64,000 nt of DNA, from the NCBI RefSeq assembly GCF_965204935.1, contig NZ_CBDBFO010000001.1. One strand, written 5' to 3'. Source of the DNA: Hoeflea_A sp965204935 (GTDB taxonomy: Bacteria > Pseudomonadota > Alphaproteobacteria > Rhizobiales > Rhizobiaceae). Both the position numbers and the translations under genes were made by a program. Below are positions 25,761 through 34,569 of this stretch, piece by piece. The notes below the pieces were generated by a model. That model ran no database searches, was not told the origin of the DNA, and was given only the letters and a program-made list of their open reading frames with translations. The first letter of the stretch is position 1, and each line of letters opens with the position of its first letter.

Positions 25761-26356
25761 CTCAAATCCTCGAGGTTTTCCTTCAGTTTCTTATAGGCCA
25801 GCCGGGTCCGCGACTTCACGGTGCCGATCGGCAGGTCCAGTTTCTTCGCAATTTCACTTTGCGGCATGAACTGGTTGAAAGCCAACTCGATGACATCACG
25901 CTGTTCCTGCGGTAGTTTCTGCAGGGCCGCACGCACGATCTCACCATGTTGACCCGTTATCATTACAGCTTCGGCGCTTGGCGCGTCGCTGGCGATTGAA
26001 ACGGTCTCTACGTCCACAAAGGGCTGGACCGGCTGGCGCCGCAGACGGTCGATGCGCGCGTTGCGGGCAATCGTAAAGACCCATGTCGATACTGTGCCAC
26101 GATCCGGCGCGTAGAGGCCGGCCTTGCGCCATACCGTCAACATGACTTCCTGCATCAGGTCTTCCGCAAGATCTTCACTGGCACCGGAGCCAAGCATCAT
26201 ACCTTTAATCCTAGGACCGAATCTTACGAAGAGTGCCTCAAACGCCGTTTTGTCTTGTTCATGGGCGACGGCCGCAATGAGCTCTTCATGGTGCTCCTGA
26301 TCCGTTTTCTGCTCCGGATCTTCCGTCGGCTTTTCCATTTGCAAGACTTTCAGCAT
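25757..26356 (-). CDS. rpoE: RNA polymerase ECF sigma factor RpoE (ECF11, ChrR-regulated)
   Basis: Sigma factor directing stress genes from TGATCC promoters. Region 2 is visible in DLAEDLMQEVMLTVWRKA and WVFTIARNARIDRLRR; region 4 in LPQEQRDVIELAFNQFMPQSEIAKKLDLP (partly quoted: PQSEIAKKLDLP) and GTVKSRTRLAYKKL. A reading from GTG 26413 exists, but that codon is part of the gene's own TGATCC promoter element, so it cannot be translated from that promoter. The ATG at 26356, with AAAGG upstream, is the best start (199 residues); 26338 is the next. Cotranscribed with chrR and an SDR gene and positively autoregulated. Confidence 0.93.
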   Translation of the reverse strand: MLKVLQMEKPTEDPEQKTDQEHHEELIAAVAHEQDKTAFEALFVRFGPRIKGMMLGSGASEDLAEDLMQEVMLTVWRKAGLYAPDRGTVSTWVFTIARNARIDRLRRQPVQPFVDVETVSIASDAPSAEAVMITGQHGEIVRAALQKLPQEQRDVIELAFNQFMPQSEIAKKLDLPIGTVKSRTRLAYKKLKENLEDLR

Positions 26357-26382
26357 CGTCCGGCCTTTTCTTTCATCCGGAC

Positions 26383-26412
26383 CCAATACGTTCACCGCGA
26401 TGTATCGGATCA
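26383..26412 (-). promoter_or_regulatory. autoregulatory RpoE promoter of rpoE-chrR
   Basis: On the minus strand TGATCC (26412-26407), 18-bp spacer, TATTGG (26388-26383), 27 bp before the chosen start codon. Same architecture as the other three copies. Confidence 0.78.
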
Positions 26413-26470
26413 CGGAGAAACGAATTTTATCAGCATTTTCATCGTGGCGAACAAAATTCGTGCTGCGGGG

Positions 26471-26500
26471 TGATCCGATGACTGCACGCCACCGTAACCC
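26471..26500 (+). promoter_or_regulatory. RpoE (ECF11-type) promoter of the fasciclin gene
   Basis: TGATCC (26471-26476), 18-bp spacer, TAACCC (26495-26500), 63 bp before the fasciclin start. Divergent from the rpoE promoter. Confidence 0.72.
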
Positions 26501-26563
26501 ATGCCAGCTAGCACCCGATCAATCGGGTAGTCGACTGCCTGTCCACCTGCAGAGGAGATGAGC

Positions 26564-27052
26564 ATGCAGAAAATGTTAATCGCGGCATCTGTCGCACTAG
26601 GAATCGCAGCAGCCGCACCCGCAAATGCTGCAAATATTGTTGAAACCGCGCAGGGCGCCGGTACATTCAACACGCTGCTTGCGGCAGCACAGGCAGCCGG
26701 ACTTGCCGATGCACTTGCAACCGGCGAGAATTTGACTGTTTTCGCACCCACGGACGAGGCCTTCGCGGCGCTTCCTGAAGGAACCGTCGAAAACCTTCTG
26801 AAGCCCGAAAACAAGGACCAGTTGGTCGCCATCCTCAGCTATCATGTCTTGCCGCGCAAGCTGATGTCGACCGATCTTCCGGGCCGGGCCATCCACGTCA
26901 AAACACTGAAAACCGCTGGTGACAAAACGCTTTCCGTTGAGAAGTCGTCTTCCGGCGTGACCGTGGACAACGCCAATGTTGTGGCCGCGGATATCATCGC
27001 CGATAACGGCGTCATCCATGTTATCGACGCTGTCGTACTCCCCTCCAACTGA
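26564..27052 (+). CDS. exported fasciclin-domain protein, RpoE regulon
   Basis: A 162-residue secreted protein: signal peptide ending APANA, then one complete fasciclin (FAS1) domain with the H1 motif NLTVFAPTDEAFAAL and the H2 region GVIHVIDAVVLP. FAS1 proteins mediate adhesion or bind small ligands at the cell surface or in the periplasm. The ATG at 26564 is better spaced from AGGAG than the one at 26558. A TGATCC promoter upstream and a strong terminator downstream make it a single-gene unit of the RpoE response. Confidence 0.9.
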   Translation: MQKMLIAASVALGIAAAAPANAANIVETAQGAGTFNTLLAAAQAAGLADALATGENLTVFAPTDEAFAALPEGTVENLLKPENKDQLVAILSYHVLPRKLMSTDLPGRAIHVKTLKTAGDKTLSVEKSSSGVTVDNANVVAADIIADNGVIHVIDAVVLPSN

Positions 27053-27090
27053 CCGTCGATAGCGTCGCGTCCATGTCGCCGGACGCGATC

Positions 27091-27120
27091 GGGGCGCGCA
27101 CCCCTAATGCGCGCCCCTTT
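27091..27120 (+). terminator. rho-independent terminator after the fasciclin gene
   Basis: GGGGCGCGCA and TGCGCGCCCC form a perfect 10-bp stem, loop CCCCTAA, followed by TTT. Bases 27121-27220 before the convergent ABC gene hold nothing else. Confidence 0.85.
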
Positions 27121-27220
27121 CGATGAAGCACAAGAAAACTACTGCCAGGCCAACTGTGGGGATTGCGCCCTCACCTGCCACGGGTTCCCACCCGAAATGA
27201 TGCGGATTGCGACTGGCTCC

Positions 27221-28279
27221 CTACCGGATCCTCGATTCCGTCTCCTTGTCGAACAGCATGGCCCGTTCGGGTTCAAACTTGATCGACACGCGCGAGCCCT
27301 CGACAGAACGTTCGTCGCCGCGCTCTTCCACGATGATCTTTTCGCCGCTGTCGGAAATCAGATAATCGTAAGAGGTGCCGCCAAGCGCCTCGGTGAGGTC
27401 CACAGACAATGTGTCACCCGCCCGATCGATCTCGATATGCTCTGGCCTTATGCCGAGAATAACCGAGGTTCCAGCCGCGGGCATGCTCACCGGCAGCTTG
27501 ACGTCGGTTTTCAGGGCCGGAACCTCGATGGAATCGCCCTTGCTCGTTCCCTCGAGGAAGTTCATTGCCGGTGAACCGATGAAGCCGGCGACAAACTTGT
27601 TGTTGGGATCGCGATAAAGATCGAGCGGCGCGCCGACCTGCTCGATATGTCCGCCGCGCAATACGACGATCTTGTCGGCAAGAGTCATGGCTTCCACCTG
27701 GTCGTGGGTCACGTAAATCATCGTCGCGCCGATTTCCTTGTGCAGGCGGGCGATCTCGACGCGCATCTCGACACGCAGCTCGGCGTCGAGGTTCGACAAT
27801 GGCTCGTCAAACAGGAAGACCTCCGGACCGCGAACGATGGCCCGGCCGATGGACACACGCTGGCGCTGGCCACCCGAAAGGGCGGAGGGCTTGCGATTGA
27901 GATACTGCTCCAGCTTGAGGATGCGCGTGGCCTCGGCGACCTTCTCCGCGATCTCGGCCTTCGGGTGCCCGTTCATCTTGAGGCCGAAACCCATGTTCTC
28001 CCTGACCGTCATGTGCGGGTACAGCGCGTAGGTCTGAAACACCATCGCGACACCGCGCTGTGCCGGATCCATCCTCGTGACGTCACGCGTACCGATGGAG
28101 ATCTTGCCTTCGGTGGTTTCTTCCAATCCCGCCACCATGCGAAGAAGAGTCGATTTTCCGCAGCCGGACGGCCCGACGAAAACGCAGAACTCGCCGTCGT
28201 CGATATGAAGGTTCACGCCGTGGATCACCTGAACATCGCTGTACCGCTTGACAACGTCCTGAAGTGCTACACCTGACAT
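27221..28279 (-). CDS. sugar ABC transporter ATP-binding protein (UgpC/MsmK type)
   Basis: ATPase of 352 residues that powers the sugar importer whose binding protein and permeases lie at 29225-32384. Walker A GPSGCGKST, signature LSGGQRQRV, Walker B VFLFDEPLSNLDA, H-loop VTHDQVEAM, and a C-terminal TOBE domain (GIRPEHIEI). The start at 28279 (MSGVALQDVV) follows the iclR stop by 4 bp, so it is cotranscribed with iclR on the minus strand, divergent from the rest of its transporter. Confidence 0.93.
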   Translation of the reverse strand: MSGVALQDVVKRYSDVQVIHGVNLHIDDGEFCVFVGPSGCGKSTLLRMVAGLEETTEGKISIGTRDVTRMDPAQRGVAMVFQTYALYPHMTVRENMGFGLKMNGHPKAEIAEKVAEATRILKLEQYLNRKPSALSGGQRQRVSIGRAIVRGPEVFLFDEPLSNLDAELRVEMRVEIARLHKEIGATMIYVTHDQVEAMTLADKIVVLRGGHIEQVGAPLDLYRDPNNKFVAGFIGSPAMNFLEGTSKGDSIEVPALKTDVKLPVSMPAAGTSVILGIRPEHIEIDRAGDTLSVDLTEALGGTSYDYLISDSGEKIIVEERGDERSVEGSRVSIKFEPERAMLFDKETESRIR

Positions 28280-28283
28280 TTCA

Positions 28284-29093
28284 TTAGATCTCCATTTTCT
28301 CGGGCGTTTTCTGGTTTTCTGGGAAACGCCAGTATTCTGCTGCCGCGGCGACCTCCGTAGCGGCATGCTGTAATTCCGGAACAAATTTCTTCAGCTTGTT
28401 GAGCGAGGTCCGGGCGGACGTGCTCGTCACCGATATGGCACCCATCAACTGACTGGTCCTGGAAAGGACCGGAACCGCCACGCAAATGATCCCGGGCTCG
28501 TGGTCTTCACGGTCAAGGGCAAATCCGTCCTGGCGGATCTGCTTGAGTTCGACGGTCAGTTCCTGCTGGGAGCAGATGGTCGAGGGTGTGAACCGGTGAT
28601 AGGACTGTTGCGGCAGAATGCGTTCCAGTTCGTCCGCCGACAGATGCGCCAGCATGGCTTTTCCGACACCGGTACAATAGGCGGGACCGACTTTGCCGGC
28701 CTCTGAAAACATGTTGACGCGGCGCTTGGCGTCCCGCTTGTCCAGATAAAGCACATGCGGCCCGTCAAGCTGCGCCAGATGGATGGTCTCGCCGGTCGCC
28801 TGGCTCAGCGCCGTGAGGTGCGGCCGCGCGACCGGTGCCAGGGACGATTGCGTCCATGCCGAATGCGCCAGCCGCACAAGGCGAACACCCAGCGCATAGG
28901 TCTGCCATTCCCGGTCAAACGCCAGCACGCCTTCCGTCACCAGATTCTGCAGGATCCGGTAGAGAGTTGCCTTGGGATAGGGGGACACTTCAAGGACGTC
29001 GTTGAAGCGGACCGGGCGTTCAAAAGACGCCACGAGGTCAAGCACGCTCAGCGCCTTACCCACAGTCCCGCTCGACTTGCGTACAGTGTCCAA
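28284..29093 (-). CDS. IclR-family transcriptional regulator of the galactoside locus
   Basis: A 269-residue regulator with an N-terminal winged helix (VLEVSPYPKATLYRILQNL) and a C-terminal IclR effector domain (AYCTGVGKAMLAHL, REDHEPGIICVAVPV). It is divergent from the sugar-binding protein gene across a 131-bp promoter region. That region contains a TTGACA at 29144 and a weak AATTT-N8-AAATT repeat (29171-29188), possible regulator sites. Likely controls both arms of the locus; the effector may be a galactose-pathway intermediate. Confidence 0.9.
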   Translation of the reverse strand: MDTVRKSSGTVGKALSVLDLVASFERPVRFNDVLEVSPYPKATLYRILQNLVTEGVLAFDREWQTYALGVRLVRLAHSAWTQSSLAPVARPHLTALSQATGETIHLAQLDGPHVLYLDKRDAKRRVNMFSEAGKVGPAYCTGVGKAMLAHLSADELERILPQQSYHRFTPSTICSQQELTVELKQIRQDGFALDREDHEPGIICVAVPVLSRTSQLMGAISVTSTSARTSLNKLKKFVPELQHAATEVAAAAEYWRFPENQKTPEKMEI

Positions 29094-29224
29094 TTCTGTT
29101 CCTCCCTACCCTCTGGCGGTGCAAATTACCGGCGAGGATATTCTTGACAAGCGTATGTTAATCGTGCTCCAATTTCAATATGTAAATTATAGTTTCATTA
29201 TTCGGAACTCAAAGGGAGGATACC

Positions 29225-30478
29225 ATGCGTTCCATTTTGAAGGCGTCAGTACTGGCGCTTGCGACCAGCGTCGCGTTGGTTTCGGGGGCTCCGGCCGCTG
29301 AACAACTGAGCGGCGAAATGAAAATCTTCCTCGACACATCGAACCCCGCACCGCGCGCCACCTTCGAAGGCGTCATCGCGCAGTTCGATGAAATGCACCC
29401 GGATCTGAAGATCGAGACAACGATCATCGACCGCGAGGCCTACAAGACCCAGATCAGGAACTTCCTCACGGCCAATCCGCCGGATGTCGCCACCTGGTAT
29501 GCGGGCAACCGCATGCTGCCTTACGTGTCGACCGGTCTTTTCGAAGACGTTTCGGATCTGTGGACCGGTGAGCTCGCCACAGAGCTGGCATCGACCAAAG
29601 CAGCGATGACCTTAGATGGAAAGCAGTGGGGTGTGCCCTACTCCTATTACCAGTGGGGTGTCTATTATCGCAAAGACATCTTTGACGAACTCGGCCTGAC
29701 CCCTCCGACCAACTGGGAAGAAGAAAAGGCCAACTGTCAGAAGATCGTCGATTCAGGCCGCAAGTGCTACACGATCGGCACCAAGTTCCTTTGGACCGCG
29801 GCCGGCTGGTTCGATTATCTCAACCTGCGCACCAACGGCTATGAGTTCCACATTGCCCTGACTGCGGGCAAGGAAAGCTGGACCGACGACCGGGTCAAGG
29901 CGACCATGGCCAACTGGCGCGAACTTATCGACATGGGCGCCTTCATCGACGACCACACGGCCTATAGCTGGCAGGAAGCCATCCCGTTCATGGTGGACGG
30001 CCAGGCAACCGCCTACCTGATGGGCAACTTCGCCGTTGATGCGATCAAGTCGGCCGGCCTGACCGATGATCAGCTCGACTTCTATCAGTTCCCGCTGATC
30101 ACCGAAGGCATTCCGATGTCGGAAGAAGCACCGACCGATACGCTGCATATCCCGTCCGGTGCGGCAAACAAGGAAGCCGCCCGCGCATTCCTGAAGTTTG
30201 TTGCTTCTCCGGAAGTTCAGACATCGATGAATGCGAGCCTCGGACAGTTGCCTGTCAACAACAAGGCCAGCGTCAACACCGATGACAAGTTCGCCAAGGC
30301 CGGCTTTGAAATGCTGAACAACGCGCATGCGCTTGCTCAGTTCTTCGACCGCGATGCACCGGCTGAAATGGCCAAGGTCGGCATGGAGGGCTTCCAGGAA
30401 TTCATGGTACGCCCGGATAATGTGGACCAGATCCTGGCGCGTCTCGAAAAAGCGCGCGAGCGTATCTACAAGAACTAA
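29225..30478 (+). CDS. ABC transporter sugar-binding protein (family 1)
   Basis: Periplasmic oligosaccharide receptor of 417 residues with a signal peptide ending GAPAA. It has the family-1 pattern (FLDTSNPAPRATFEGVI, VATWYAGNRMLPYV, WGVPYSYYQWGVYYRKDIF) and aromatic residues typical of sugar stacking. GGGAGG precedes the start. It is the first gene of a plus-strand operon with two permeases, two galactosidases and galactose-pathway enzymes, so alpha- or beta-galactosides are the probable ligands. Confidence 0.92.
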   Translation: MRSILKASVLALATSVALVSGAPAAEQLSGEMKIFLDTSNPAPRATFEGVIAQFDEMHPDLKIETTIIDREAYKTQIRNFLTANPPDVATWYAGNRMLPYVSTGLFEDVSDLWTGELATELASTKAAMTLDGKQWGVPYSYYQWGVYYRKDIFDELGLTPPTNWEEEKANCQKIVDSGRKCYTIGTKFLWTAAGWFDYLNLRTNGYEFHIALTAGKESWTDDRVKATMANWRELIDMGAFIDDHTAYSWQEAIPFMVDGQATAYLMGNFAVDAIKSAGLTDDQLDFYQFPLITEGIPMSEEAPTDTLHIPSGAANKEAARAFLKFVASPEVQTSMNASLGQLPVNNKASVNTDDKFAKAGFEMLNNAHALAQFFDRDAPAEMAKVGMEGFQEFMVRPDNVDQILARLEKARERIYKN

Positions 30479-30485
30479 GTGATTG

Positions 30486-30511
30486 CGGGGCGGGCCTTTC
30501 GGCTCGCCCCG
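30486..30511 (+). terminator. intercistronic hairpin between binding protein and permease genes
   Basis: CGGGGCGGGCC and GGCTCGCCCCG form an 11-bp stem with one wobble pair, TTTC loop, followed by a pyrimidine-rich stretch. It sits 8 bp after the binding-protein stop; such hairpins commonly keep receptor mRNA in excess over permease mRNA. Confidence 0.65.
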
Positions 30512-30604
30512 ATCTTCTTTCGGACCGACCGACCGCACGCCGCTGATCTATGATTCAGCCCACCGATACGGTGCCGCGAGCGGCATTTTGAAACGAGGTT
30601 CGCG

Positions 30605-31534
30605 ATGTCGACTGCCAGCCTAGCCAGAACCGAATTGGCCCCGGAAAACCGATCCTGGTACAAACGCAACGAGATCAGCGTCACGCCGTGGCTGTTCATG
30701 GCCCCGGCCATTCTGTTCTTTCTCGTTTACGTCATTATTCCCATCTTCCAGAGTTTCGAGATCTCGCTGTTCAGTTGGGACGGTCTCGGCCCGCGCGAAT
30801 ATATCGGCACCGAGAACTATGTCGAACTGTGGGATGACCCGGCGTTTTACACGTCTTTGAAGAACAATCTGATCTGGTTGATCCTTTATCTCCTGGCGAT
30901 CCCGGCAGGCCTGTTCATTGCCCTTTTCCTGAACCAGACCGTGTTCGGCATCCGCCTATATAAATCGCTGTTCTTCTTCCCGTTCGTCATCAGCCAAGTC
31001 GTGGTCGGCCTGGTGTTCACCTGGTTCTACGATCCGACTTTCGGTCTGTTCAACACGGTTATCGGATGGGTGGGGCTCGGGCCGATCAACGTCCTTGGCG
31101 ATCCGACCTACGTGACTTACGGCATCATCGCCGCCGGACTTTGGCCGCAGACAGCCTATTGCATGATCCTTTACCTGACGGGCCTCAATGCCGTCGATCC
31201 GGAGCAGATCGAGGCGGCGCGGCTCGACGGCGCCAAGGGCTGGAAGATGCTGTGGTACGTTGTTGTCCCGCAGCTCAAGCCGGCGACCTTCATCGCCTTT
31301 GTCGTAACCATTATCGGCGCGCTGCGCTCCTTCGACCTGATCTCCGTCATGACAAATGGCGGTCCGTTCGGCGAAAGCCGGGTGCTGAGTTTCTACATGT
31401 TCGAGGTTGCGCTTTCCGAATACGGGTTCCGCATGGGCTATGGCGCCGCCATCGCCGTGGTGCTCTTCATCATCATGCTGTTCTTCATCGCGTACTTCCT
31501 CTACTCGATGTACCAAGACGAGAGGGGGCGCTGA
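30605..31534 (+). CDS. sugar ABC transporter permease 1 (MalF/UgpA type)
   Basis: Inner-membrane permease of 309 residues with six main helices and the EAA loop (EAARLDGAKGWKMLWYVVVPQLKP, partly quoted) that contacts the ATPase. It follows the binding protein and its stop overlaps closely with the next permease, which begins 1 bp later. Confidence 0.92.
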   Translation: MSTASLARTELAPENRSWYKRNEISVTPWLFMAPAILFFLVYVIIPIFQSFEISLFSWDGLGPREYIGTENYVELWDDPAFYTSLKNNLIWLILYLLAIPAGLFIALFLNQTVFGIRLYKSLFFFPFVISQVVVGLVFTWFYDPTFGLFNTVIGWVGLGPINVLGDPTYVTYGIIAAGLWPQTAYCMILYLTGLNAVDPEQIEAARLDGAKGWKMLWYVVVPQLKPATFIAFVVTIIGALRSFDLISVMTNGGPFGESRVLSFYMFEVALSEYGFRMGYGAAIAVVLFIIMLFFIAYFLYSMYQDERGR

Positions 31535-31535
31535 G

Positions 31536-32384
31536 ATGTTTCCGACACCTATCCAAAAGCGCTCGCGTAACTGGCAGTTCAGCTATCAGGCGTTCCTGCC
31601 GCTTGCCCTGATCATGTGGCTTTTGCCGCTGATTGCCGTCGGCATCTTTTCCATCAAGCCTGAGGGTGACTTCGCGGCCGGCGAATACTGGTCCCTGCCC
31701 TCAACTTTTGGCGGTTTCGAGAACTACGGCAGAGTGTTCTTCGAATCCGACATGCCGCGCTACCTGCTCAACTCACTGCTGATCACGGTGCCGACCGCGA
31801 TCGGCGCGGTGGCGCTGGCCTGCATGGCCGGGTTCGCGCTCGGGATCTACAAGTTCAAGCTGAACCTGTGGATCTTCTTCCTGTTCGTTGCCGGCAACTT
31901 CGTGCCTTTCCAGATCCTGATGGTTCCGGTGCGGGACCTGACGGTGGACATGGGGCTCTACAACACGAAGACCGGCCTCGTGCTTTTCCATATCGCGTTC
32001 CAGACCGGTTTCTGCACGCTGTTCATGCGCAACTTCATCAAGGGGCTACCCTTTGCGCTGATCGAAGCGGCGCGTGTCGAGGGCATCGCCGAGTGGAAAA
32101 TCTTCGTCTATATCGTGCTGCCGCTGATGAAACCGGCAATCGCCGCGCTCAGCGTTCTGATCTTCACATTCATCTGGAACGACTATTTCTGGGCGATTGT
32201 CCTGACGCAGGGTGCCGAATCCCAGCCGGTCACGGCCGGCATCACATCCTTCAACGCGCAGTTCCGTGCCGCCTATCACCTGATGAGCGCCGGTGCGATC
32301 GTGGCAGCACTGCCGCCGGTCGCCATGTTCTTCCTGATGCAGAAGCACTTTATCGCAGGTCTCACGCTCGGAGCTGTCAAATGA
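31536..32384 (+). CDS. sugar ABC transporter permease 2 (MalG/UgpE type)
   Basis: Second permease subunit, 282 residues, six helices, with the EAA loop EAARVEGIAEWKIFVYIVLP. The ATG at 31536 comes directly after the first permease stop, preceded by GAGGGGGCG; the longer upstream frame overlaps permease 1 and lacks membrane character. Forms the heterodimeric channel with permease 1. Confidence 0.92.
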   Translation: MFPTPIQKRSRNWQFSYQAFLPLALIMWLLPLIAVGIFSIKPEGDFAAGEYWSLPSTFGGFENYGRVFFESDMPRYLLNSLLITVPTAIGAVALACMAGFALGIYKFKLNLWIFFLFVAGNFVPFQILMVPVRDLTVDMGLYNTKTGLVLFHIAFQTGFCTLFMRNFIKGLPFALIEAARVEGIAEWKIFVYIVLPLMKPAIAALSVLIFTFIWNDYFWAIVLTQGAESQPVTAGITSFNAQFRAAYHLMSAGAIVAALPPVAMFFLMQKHFIAGLTLGAVK

Positions 32385-32415
32385 TGAAGCGATATCTGGC
32401 CATTGGAAGGCGGCC

Positions 32416-34500
32416 ATGATCCAATGCTGGCGGCTGGATGACAGGCGTCAGACTCTGGTACTCGGCTCCCACAGGGAACACCTCGCAGAGGTGATCTACT
32501 GGGGGCCGAGACTACCGGACGATGAGGATTTGAATACCCTTTTTACCGTGCATGCCATTGACGTGACCGGCGGCATGCTCGATCTCAACCCGGAACTTTC
32601 CGTCTCACCTGAAGCAACCCGCACCTTTCCCGGCCAGCCGGGCCTTATCGTGCGTGCACGCGACGGCACACAGCTTTTGACCAAGTTCTGCCTCGTCAGG
32701 GCTGACGAAGAACGCGGCAAGCTGAGCCTCGTTTACAATGATGAGAACAACGGCCTTACCTATACGGCCCGTTTCGCGATCAACACGCGAACCCATGTGA
32801 TCGAAGCGCAGGCCTTGCTTGAAGCCGACCAGCCCGTCCATCTGCACTGGATGTCGGCGCCCGTCGTGCCGGCACCGCAACTGTCAGACGAGATGATCGA
32901 CTTCGCTGGACGCTGGTGCGGCGAGTTCCAGCTCAACCGGACCGCCTGGTCGCCGGGCATGCGGTTTCGCGAGAACCGGACGGGGCGCACAGGACACGAG
33001 CACTTTCCCGGTCTGATGATCCCCTGCCGCGGCGCGACGAACACGCAGGGTCAGGCCTATGCCTTTCATTATGGATGGTCGGGCGGCCACAAGATGATTG
33101 CCGAGGAGCTGCCGGACGGACGGCGCCAGATACAGTTCGGCCACGCCGAACGGATGGAGGTCGCCCCCCAGACCCAATTCCAGACCGCGCCGCTCTACAT
33201 CACGTTTTCCGACGACGGTCTCAATGGCTGCGCCGTTGCATTCCAGCGCCACCTGCGTGACGAGATCGTGCTTATGCCGAACGCCGAACGGGAACGGCCG
33301 GTGCACTTCAATTGCTGGGAAGCGGTCTATTTCGACCACAACCTGCCAACCCTCAAGGAAATCGCAAGCCGCGCGGCGGAACTGGGTGCCGAACGTTTCG
33401 TGCTCGACGACGGCTGGTTCGGCCGCCGTGACGACGATACGCGGGCACTTTCCGACTGGGAGGTCGATCCGCGAAAATACCCGGACGGGCTGAATCCGCT
33501 GATCGATCACGTGCACAGCCTCGGCATGACGTTCGGCATCTGGTTCGAGCCGGAGATGATCAATCCGGATTCCGATATCCACCGCGCGCACCCGGACTGG
33601 GCGCTGGGCGGCGAGGACCAGATCCTCGGCCGCAACCAGAAGGCGCTCAATATGGCCCTGCCGGAAGTCCGGGACTTCCTGTTCGACCGTATTTCGTCCG
33701 TGTTGCGCGACCACGCCATTGAATACATCAAATGGGATCACAACCGGGTCCTGCCGATGCCGGACGCGGCCCAGACGCGCGGATCCTATGCGCTGCTCGA
33801 CCGGCTGCGGGCGGAGTTCCCGCAAGTTGAGATCGAAAGCTGCGCCTCGGGTGGCGGTCGGATCGATTTCGGCATCCTCAGGCGCACGCAGAGAATATGG
33901 CTCAGCGACAGCAATGACGCACTGGAACGGCTGAGGATGCAGCACAACGCCGCGCTGTTCCTGCCGGCTGCCGTCACCGGCAGCCATGTCGGCCCGCGAA
34001 AGTGCCATACGTCCGGGCGTATCCTCGATATGCAGTTTCGGGCCTGGGTGGCTGCGCAGAGGCATATGGGCATCGAGATGGACCCGCGCGAACTGACAGA
34101 AGACGAGGCAAGCGTGCTGGAATCCGTCATCGGCTGGTGGAAGGAGAACCGCCGCTGGATGATGGATGCCGATATCTTGCGGCTGGAAAGTCCCGATCCG
34201 GCGGTTGTTGCAGAGCAGCAACTTGCTGCCGATCACGCCCGCTTTGTCGTGTTTGCCGGGAAAGCGACGACAAGCAGCCAGATCGCGCCGAGGCCGCTGC
34301 GGTTGACCCGGCTCGATCCGGAAGCGCGCTATCGCATTACACTGGTCAACCGCGACAGTGCCGTCGGATTGTCTCGCGGCACGCAAACGCTGAAAACGGA
34401 GCCCGTGGACCTGAGCGGCACCTACCTGATGAACCATGGTCTGACGCTGCCGTGGAGCTTTCCTGAATCCATGTGGGTCATCGAGGGTCTGCGGCGATGA
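32416..34500 (+). CDS. GH36 alpha-galactosidase
   Basis: Cytoplasmic glycoside hydrolase of 694 residues, normal for bacterial GH36 tetramers, releasing galactose from melibiose, raffinose or similar imported sugars. The nucleophile is Asp441 in IKWDHNR; the acid/base candidate is Asp498 in WLSDSND; CASGGGRIDFG lies between them, and the N-terminal beta-supersandwich and C-terminal domains are present. FVLDDGWFGRRDDD is the typical (beta/alpha)8 start. GGAAGG precedes the ATG. No signal peptide. Confidence 0.93.
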   Translation: MIQCWRLDDRRQTLVLGSHREHLAEVIYWGPRLPDDEDLNTLFTVHAIDVTGGMLDLNPELSVSPEATRTFPGQPGLIVRARDGTQLLTKFCLVRADEERGKLSLVYNDENNGLTYTARFAINTRTHVIEAQALLEADQPVHLHWMSAPVVPAPQLSDEMIDFAGRWCGEFQLNRTAWSPGMRFRENRTGRTGHEHFPGLMIPCRGATNTQGQAYAFHYGWSGGHKMIAEELPDGRRQIQFGHAERMEVAPQTQFQTAPLYITFSDDGLNGCAVAFQRHLRDEIVLMPNAERERPVHFNCWEAVYFDHNLPTLKEIASRAAELGAERFVLDDGWFGRRDDDTRALSDWEVDPRKYPDGLNPLIDHVHSLGMTFGIWFEPEMINPDSDIHRAHPDWALGGEDQILGRNQKALNMALPEVRDFLFDRISSVLRDHAIEYIKWDHNRVLPMPDAAQTRGSYALLDRLRAEFPQVEIESCASGGGRIDFGILRRTQRIWLSDSNDALERLRMQHNAALFLPAAVTGSHVGPRKCHTSGRILDMQFRAWVAAQRHMGIEMDPRELTEDEASVLESVIGWWKENRRWMMDADILRLESPDPAVVAEQQLAADHARFVVFAGKATTSSQIAPRPLRLTRLDPEARYRITLVNRDSAVGLSRGTQTLKTEPVDLSGTYLMNHGLTLPWSFPESMWVIEGLRR

Positions 34501-34569
34501 ATTGAGGATGTTTCGCCACGCGCCGGAGAAGTGCCGGACCACGGTCGAAACCGATGGAGTACATTACGA

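Noticed and set aside
32884..34542. A 552-codon frame on the minus strand
   Set aside because: It is fully antisense to the GH36 alpha-galactosidase, which has all catalytic motifs; such long shadows are common in GC-rich genes.
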